NCBI GenBank assembly: GCA_947165725.1
Contig: CAMVBL010000006.1
Location: 1 to 35,331 of the forward strand
Length of the DNA stretch: 35,331 nt
Reading direction: 5' to 3'
DNA from: an uncultured Caryophanales bacterium
GTDB taxonomy: Bacteria; Bacillota_I; Bacilli_A; RFN20; CAG-826
A program made the translations under genes and the position numbers. The notes beneath the pieces are model-generated. The model saw only the letters and a list, made by a program, of their open reading frames with translations. It did not search any database and was not told where the DNA came from. How positions within the stretch are numbered: the stretch's first letter is position 1; each line of letters begins with the position of its first letter. This document shows positions 30,516-35,331 of this stretch, in pieces.

Positions 30516-32867
30516 TTAACGTTTAATGATGATCTTTTCTTGCCCTAATTCGCTATTAACTAAGAAGTTTATTTCTTTAGAATTTTCATCAAATTCAAAG
30601 ATGGCCATGCCTCTTGCGTGATAGGTCTTTATTTTATTATTTAAATAACCAACTTTGTTATAAGAAGCACTGTTACCTAATCTGAGGAGTTTGCCACCTT
30701 TAACTTTGTTAATTTCAATATTCTTTTCTTCGTGGATGTTAGAGTTGCCTTCATTATCCGCGAATGAGAAATGAACATAAGCAAATCTATCAGCTTCAGG
30801 ATATTCTTCTTTATAATATCTAAGTTTGATATCTTCACTAGCGGTCTTTAATGAAACCTCACTTAAAACGTTGCCATTTAAATCTTTAGCCACCGCTTTA
30901 ATAGTGCCAGAGATGTATTTTCCATTAAACTTTACAAAGCACTTCTTTGGATCGATTTTTGCCTTTTTAATGCATTTATTATTTTGATAAAACTCAATCA
31001 TTGGGGCATAGGAATAGACATAGAATGTGCACTTATTTTTTTCTTCGCCAGGAAATGAATAGCTACGCACCGCATGATTGAATCTCCATGCCGCTTTTTT
31101 GCATTTACATCTAATGTCATAAGGAGAAACAACACCGATATCGATAACTTTCTTTCTAAAGACAACCATAGTATAATCGCCTTCACTTGTGGTATCTCCA
31201 CATATATCTTTTCTTCCACCTTCATCGGTGAGCCAGCCAGAACGATCTTTTAAATATTCAAAATCTTTGTTGTTGATTTCACTAGCAAAACCAGCTTCAC
31301 CTAAATAATCTAATCCCGTCCACACAAAATCACCAATGACACGAGGAATTTGATGCGCTATTTCATAGAAAAGCGCAGCATCAGAGACGAAAGTTTCTGT
31401 ACCACATATAAATCTATTAGGATATTTTTTAGCGTCTTTTTTGTAGCGGAGGATACCATAGTTATAACCAGCGACATCCATGTTAGCAAAGGCTCCTCTG
31501 GTATTCTTATCAACAATATGAAGAGTGGCCCCTCTTTTCATAAAGCCCGCACCTAACATATTGCCTAGTGTATTAAAGATATCGGAACTGCCTTCAACCT
31601 TTGGTTTGCTTTTAAATTCATCTTCAGCTTTTTTATTGGAATATGTGGCAATAGGGGTATGAGCAATGCCGTTAAAGAAAACATTAATGCCACATGTTGT
31701 TAATCTGGAATTATCAAGCTTATGTAAAATCTCATTCATTTTACCTTGGAGTTCAATGCCTCTTTTTTCACTAGTTTCACTAACTTCGTTTCCGGTTGAA
31801 TATAAAATAACAGAAGGATGGGAATAATCCTTTTCAACGATATCTAATAAGTCTTGTTCATAGTTATCTTCCATGAAATTGGAATAACCAAATTTTGTTT
31901 TATGGATGTACCAGCAGTCGCAGTATTCATCCATGACGTATAAACCAAGTTCATCACAAGCATCTAAAAAGTCTTTGCATACTGGGTTGTGTGCACTTCT
32001 AACAGCGTTATAACCAAGTTCTTTAAGTTGCCTGACTTTACGATATTCAACTTCGCGATAACTCTCTGCGCCTAATAAAGCATTATCACTATGGATACAA
32101 GCACCATAAAGGATGGTTTTATTACCATTAATTAATAGGCCTTTCTCTTTATCTAATTCAATACCTCTAATACCAAATCTTAAGGATTCTTCTTGATCTT
32201 CTATTTTGATTTTAGCGGTATATAAATATGGATTATCTACATCCCATAGTTTAGCGGCATCAATAATTAATTCATCATTGATATCAGACGCGTGATATTT
32301 CTTCTCTAACACTAAGACGTTATCTTTATCAAATATTTCTAAAAACAAATCAGCTTCTTTATTTAATTTAGTCTTAAAATCAATTTTTCCTAATTTGTAA
32401 TCAAGAGTGTTGATTTTAAATGACTGAGGAATGATGTGGACCTTTGGCAAAACATGCAAGTGAACATTACGGTAGATGCCTCCTCCAGAATACCATCTAG
32501 AGTTAGGCTGATCATCGTTTTTCGCAGTCACTTTAATGAGATTATCTCCATCTTTTAAATAATCAGTAATGTTAATGACAAAACCAATATAGCCATATTC
32601 TCTTTCATATATTTGTTTCCCGTTTATATAGATAATGGGATGGTGGTAGACACCTTCAAATTCCAAATAGAAAACATGATCTTTCTTTTCAATATTAATG
32701 ATTTTTTCATAACCATAATTATCGCCTTTAAAAAATGAGACCTTGTCTCCCCCTAAATGAGAGATATCTCTTGGCTCTCTAAGCATGGCGTCATATGGCA
32801 AATCAACGTTTATCTTTTTTTCAGGTTCATTTAAACGATAAAACACCCAATTTTTATTAATGTTCAT
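30516..32867 (-). CDS. GH2 glycosidase (beta-galactosidase-like), cytosolic
   Basis: This 783-residue protein has no signal peptide. The order is jelly-roll domain (about 1-150, WYSGGGIYRNVHLHV), Ig-like domain (about 155-245), TIM barrel (about 246-560) and C-terminal beta domains of the DUF4982/GH2 type. The candidate acid/base is Glu361 in LYSTGNEVSE and the candidate nucleophile Glu491 in ICGTETFVS. LGYNAVRSAHNPV and GDFVWTGLDYLGE are classical GH2 blocks. It is not a close copy of the GH2 protein at 18569. Specificity is open; beta-galactosidase or a uronidase-like activity fits the neighbours. It runs opposite to the uronate operon, and its 3' end coincides with the breakpoint of the isomerase pseudogene. 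Confidence 0.88.
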   Translation of the reverse strand: MNINKNWVFYRLNEPEKKINVDLPYDAMLREPRDISHLGGDKVSFFKGDNYGYEKIINIEKKDHVFYLEFEGVYHHPIIYINGKQIYEREYGYIGFVINITDYLKDGDNLIKVTAKNDDQPNSRWYSGGGIYRNVHLHVLPKVHIIPQSFKINTLDYKLGKIDFKTKLNKEADLFLEIFDKDNVLVLEKKYHASDINDELIIDAAKLWDVDNPYLYTAKIKIEDQEESLRFGIRGIELDKEKGLLINGNKTILYGACIHSDNALLGAESYREVEYRKVRQLKELGYNAVRSAHNPVCKDFLDACDELGLYVMDEYCDCWYIHKTKFGYSNFMEDNYEQDLLDIVEKDYSHPSVILYSTGNEVSETSEKRGIELQGKMNEILHKLDNSRLTTCGINVFFNGIAHTPIATYSNKKAEDEFKSKPKVEGSSDIFNTLGNMLGAGFMKRGATLHIVDKNTRGAFANMDVAGYNYGILRYKKDAKKYPNRFICGTETFVSDAALFYEIAHQIPRVIGDFVWTGLDYLGEAGFASEINNKDFEYLKDRSGWLTDEGGRKDICGDTTSEGDYTMVVFRKKVIDIGVVSPYDIRCKCKKAAWRFNHAVRSYSFPGEEKNKCTFYVYSYAPMIEFYQNNKCIKKAKIDPKKCFVKFNGKYISGTIKAVAKDLNGNVLSEVSLKTASEDIKLRYYKEEYPEADRFAYVHFSFADNEGNSNIHEEKNIEINKVKGGKLLRLGNSASYNKVGYLNNKIKTYHARGMAIFEFDENSKEINFLVNSELGQEKIIIKR

Positions 32868-32882
32868 AATTTCTTCTCACCA

Positions 32883-32910
32883 ACTATACTTTAAAGAACT
32901 GATAAGTAAA
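32883..32910 (-). promoter_or_regulatory. Promoter of the minus-strand GH2 gene
   Basis: On the minus strand TTTACT (32910 to 32905) and TATAGT (32888 to 32883) are 16 bp apart. Initiation near 32876 would leave a 9-nt leader, too short for a normal ribosome binding site; the purine-rich GAGAAG lies at its edge. Confidence 0.45.
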
Positions 32911-32968
32911 TATCAAAATATATGTCGCAGAATGACTTTTTTTCAGCATAATTTGCAGCATTTTATTA

Positions 32969-32997
32969 TTGGAATTCTAAGGATAATTATTCATAAT
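32969..32997 (+). promoter_or_regulatory. Promoter of recG, apparently leaderless
   Basis: TTGGAA (32969-32974) and CATAAT (32992-32997) are 17 bp apart. Initiation is predicted at 33004, the A of the recG start codon. The only purine-rich site, AAGGA, is 20 nt upstream of the ATG, too far to be a Shine-Dalgarno sequence. Confidence 0.55.
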
Positions 32998-33003
32998 TAA
33001 CTT

Positions 33004-34995
33004 ATGGATAAACTAACCAAATCTCCACGTCTTAACTATTTGCTCGGACAAATGGGCATCTTTACCCCATATGATGTCATCAATCATCTCCCTAGAAGAT
33101 ATGAAGATTTTTCTTATACAGAAGAGAAAGATTTAAAAGACAAACAAAGAGTGGTTCTTTTTGGTAAGGTCATTTCTATTCCTAAAACTATTAAAGCTAA
33201 AGGAGTGACAGTTTCCACTTTTGATTTTATGAGTCAAAACCGCCGCTACTACAAAGTCGTATTTTTTAATCAACCATACCTTAATAATATGGTCAAGATT
33301 GATGGAGAATATTCCATCATCGGCACATTCAATTTGAAAAGAAATGAAATCGATGGCCAAAAGATATTGAAAGGTGAAGTGCCTAACGAAGAGAGGTTAA
33401 AGCCTGTCTACTTGCTTCCTAAAGAGTTTCAAAACTATTTATTCGCCAAATTAGCACTTAAAGCATTAAATGAACTGCAAGGTAAAATCTACCCTCTAGT
33501 GCCTTATGATTATATTAATAAATATCACTTAGTTAATAAGGAAGTAGCCCTTAACTGGGCGCATCATCCTCATAACTATCAAGAAGTCACTCAAGCCCTC
33601 CGTCATCTTAAGTATGAAGAAGCTTTACTTTTCTCTATAAAGAACCAATTAATTAGAGAAAACAATAAATCATTATCAAAAATAAGAAAAGAACCAATAG
33701 ATCTAGATATTTGTAAACCTTTCTTAGACACTCTTCCTTATAAATTAACCGAAGATCAACGTAAAGCTAGTGAAGAAATAATTAATGATATGAATCAAAA
33801 TGCTTTGATGTATAGATTACTTCAAGGTGACGTTGGGACAGGTAAAACTTTGGTCTCTTTTGTGGCATTATACGCTAATAGTTTAAGAGGAGATCAAGGT
33901 GCTTTAATGGCTCCAACAGACGCTCTTGCTAGACAGCATTACGCTAATGCTTTAAAGACATTTAAAGACAGTAAATTAAAGATTGCTTTACTCTTAGGTT
34001 CAACTCCAGCCAGTGAGAAAAAACAAATCAAAGATGATTTAAGAGAAGGTTATATTGATATTATTATCGGTACGCATACATTATTCTCTAAAGACGTCCA
34101 ATATTCGTCATTAGGATTAGTGGTTATTGATGAGCAACATCGCTTTGGCGTGAACCAAAGAATTGCTCTTGCTAATAAAGGCGAGCACGCTGATTTATTA
34201 ATGATGTCCGCCACTCCAATTCCTCGTTCCTTAGCCTTAACTCTTTATGGTGATTTAGATATCTCCACTTTATATACATTCCCATCCACAAAGCGCGATG
34301 TGAAAACAATGATTTTTAAAAGCGATAATGAACGCATTTTTAAAGCGGTCGATTACGCTTTATCTAATGACAAACAAGTTTATGTCATCGCGCCACTTAT
34401 TGATTTTAGTGAAGATGGAAGATTTTCTGTTGAACAGCTTTACGCTAAATACGCTTTTAGATATAGAGCGGCAGTGGGCCTATTACACGGCAAAATGAAG
34501 CAAGAAGAAAAAGAACAAGTTTTAGATAAATTCTATAAAGGTGAAATCAAAATCTTAGTGTCCACACAAGTCGTTGAAGTTGGTATTGATGTGAAAAACG
34601 CTAATACAATGATCATCTATGATGCGACGCATTTTGGTTTAGCCTCTCTCCATCAATTAAGAGGTCGTATTGGTCGTGATGGTTCAAAGAGTTTCTGTAT
34701 CTTAGTGACTAATGAAGAAGATGCGGATAAGTTAGACATCTTAACTAAAAGTGAAGATGGTTTCGCTATTGCTGAAGAAGATATGAAACAAAGAGGCCCA
34801 GGCGAACTCGCTGGTGTTAAACAATCTGGTATCCCAGACTTTGCATTCTTAAATATTATTGATGACTACAAGATTTTTGTGGTGGCTAGAGATGACGCTA
34901 GAGAAATAATTAAGAATAAAGAAGATAAAAAATATCAATGGCTGATTAAATACGCTACATCATTAATCAATCAAGAAGATATCAAGAAGGCATAA
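33004..34995 (+). CDS. recG: ATP-dependent DNA helicase RecG
   Basis: This 663-residue protein is complete and of normal length. The N-terminal wedge/OB domain (about 1-180) binds branched DNA. It is followed by the two helicase lobes: Walker A GDVGTGKT at residues 275-282, Walker B as DEQH at 376-379, MSATPIPRS, STQVVEVGIDV and the arginine-finger motif QLRGRIGRDG. C-terminal GPGELAGVKQSG and the TRG-type region follow. RecG remodels stalled forks and Holliday junctions. In B. subtilis it lies in the same gene neighbourhood as yloU-yloV, whose homologues here are 28 kb upstream. The downstream galM-like gene begins 2 nt after its stop, so the two probably share a transcript. Confidence 0.97.
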   Translation: MDKLTKSPRLNYLLGQMGIFTPYDVINHLPRRYEDFSYTEEKDLKDKQRVVLFGKVISIPKTIKAKGVTVSTFDFMSQNRRYYKVVFFNQPYLNNMVKIDGEYSIIGTFNLKRNEIDGQKILKGEVPNEERLKPVYLLPKEFQNYLFAKLALKALNELQGKIYPLVPYDYINKYHLVNKEVALNWAHHPHNYQEVTQALRHLKYEEALLFSIKNQLIRENNKSLSKIRKEPIDLDICKPFLDTLPYKLTEDQRKASEEIINDMNQNALMYRLLQGDVGTGKTLVSFVALYANSLRGDQGALMAPTDALARQHYANALKTFKDSKLKIALLLGSTPASEKKQIKDDLREGYIDIIIGTHTLFSKDVQYSSLGLVVIDEQHRFGVNQRIALANKGEHADLLMMSATPIPRSLALTLYGDLDISTLYTFPSTKRDVKTMIFKSDNERIFKAVDYALSNDKQVYVIAPLIDFSEDGRFSVEQLYAKYAFRYRAAVGLLHGKMKQEEKEQVLDKFYKGEIKILVSTQVVEVGIDVKNANTMIIYDATHFGLASLHQLRGRIGRDGSKSFCILVTNEEDADKLDILTKSEDGFAIAEEDMKQRGPGELAGVKQSGIPDFAFLNIIDDYKIFVVARDDAREIIKNKEDKKYQWLIKYATSLINQEDIKKA

Positions 34996-34997
34996 CA

Positions 34998-35331
34998 ATG
35001 AAATTTATTGAACTTAAAAACGATAAAATTACTGTTACTTTATGCTCCTTAGGAGCGGCTATTTATCGTCTTATTTATGATAATAACGATATGATGCTAT
35101 CTCCTATTAACGAACAAGACTTTGATAAAGAAGGAGTCTTTTATAACAAAACTATTGGTCGTGTTACAGGAAGAATAAAAAAAGATAATAAAATCATTCT
35201 TCATGGTGGTCCACATGGCTTATGTCATCAAGAATTTAACTATGTTAAAGAAGATAACAAAGTCATATTTACTTATGTCTCTTTAGGAGACGAATCTTCT
35301 AATGAAGGAACATTAAAAATTAAAGTCAAAT
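34998..35331 (+). CDS. galM: Aldose 1-epimerase family protein, 5' part only
   Basis: The first 111 codons of a GalM-like mutarotase are present, and the gene runs off the window. MKFIELKNDKITVTLCSLGAA at the start, GVFYNKTIGRVTGRI and LHGGPHGLCHQEF (with the sugar-binding His) are characteristic. The family interconverts alpha and beta anomers of hexoses in the cytosol. AAGG 7 nt before the ATG lies inside recG, so it is translated from the recG message. Pairing a mutarotase with recG is unusual and may reflect the same rearrangement that placed sugar genes upstream. Confidence 0.85.
   Translation, partial: MKFIELKNDKITVTLCSLGAAIYRLIYDNNDMMLSPINEQDFDKEGVFYNKTIGRVTGRIKKDNKIILHGGPHGLCHQEFNYVKEDNKVIFTYVSLGDESSNEGTLKIKVK

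Noticed and set aside
4700..33000. Catabolite-responsive (cre) elements in front of the glycosidase genes
   Set aside because: No good match to the TGNAANCGNTNNCA pattern was found in the promoter regions by eye.

Overview
The window reads as a chromosomal segment of an AT-rich, Gram-positive-lineage gut or rumen type bacterium close to the Mollicutes/Erysipelotrichia/Acholeplasma side of the Bacilli. The signs are a short (about 108 nt) 5S rRNA, very AT-rich spacers, many secreted lipoproteins with a lipobox and no outer-membrane machinery, and the standard code (UGA is used as a stop, tryptophan is UGG). The placement is inference; no species can be named from this sequence alone.

Layout. 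Positions 1-322 are the 3' end of a 23S rRNA and 435-542 a 5S rRNA, the end of an rRNA operon. Next come a six-TM membrane protein (628-1293), an intact L-fucose/L-arabinose-isomerase-like protein (1357-2580), and the conserved pair Asp23/Gls24 protein (2666-3016) and FakA/DAK2 protein (3022-4641). From 4.75 to 32.9 kb lies a carbohydrate-utilisation island. Its first part (4751-21385) encodes surface and cytosolic glycosidases: a GH43-type lipoprotein, a GH78-type alpha-L-rhamnosidase lipoprotein, two very large GH3 enzymes with reversed domain order and a membrane segment at each end, a GH2 enzyme and a TIM-barrel sugar isomerase/epimerase, interspersed with lipoproteins and membrane proteins of unknown role. 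Then come a LytTR response regulator with a GHKL histidine kinase (21480-23553) and a convergent AraC-type regulator (23550-24371, minus strand). The AraC gene is divergent from a hexuronate operon: uxuA, an SDR-type uxuB, uxaC, kdgA, kdgK and araD (24485-30057). The operon ends in a frameshifted, truncated isomerase pseudogene (30038-30515), which abuts a second GH2 gene on the minus strand (30516-32867). recG (33004-34995) and the start of a galM-like epimerase (34998-end) close the window.

How it fits together. The lipoprotein and membrane-anchored hydrolases would trim rhamnose, arabinose/xylose/galactose and glucose-type residues from a branched plant or mucilage glycan outside the cell. 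The cytosolic GH2 enzymes would finish imported oligosaccharides. Glucuronate would enter UxaC -> UxuB -> UxuA -> KdgK -> KDPG aldolase, giving pyruvate and glyceraldehyde-3-phosphate. Every step from glucuronate is present, but the window holds no sugar transporter. In B. subtilis and related bacteria the Asp23-family gene yloU, fakA (yloV) and recG lie in the same neighbourhood, so the glycan region may have been inserted between fakA and recG.

The main unusual signals are: several genes whose only good -10 element lies 6-11 nt before the ATG (apparent leaderless or near-leaderless mRNAs), while the secreted hydrolases mostly carry Shine-Dalgarno sites; doubly anchored, permuted GH3 enzymes, one with Asn in place of a normally conserved subsite Asp; a 27-bp inverted-repeat operator between araC and uxuA; long structured intergenic hairpins; and the isomerase remnant.
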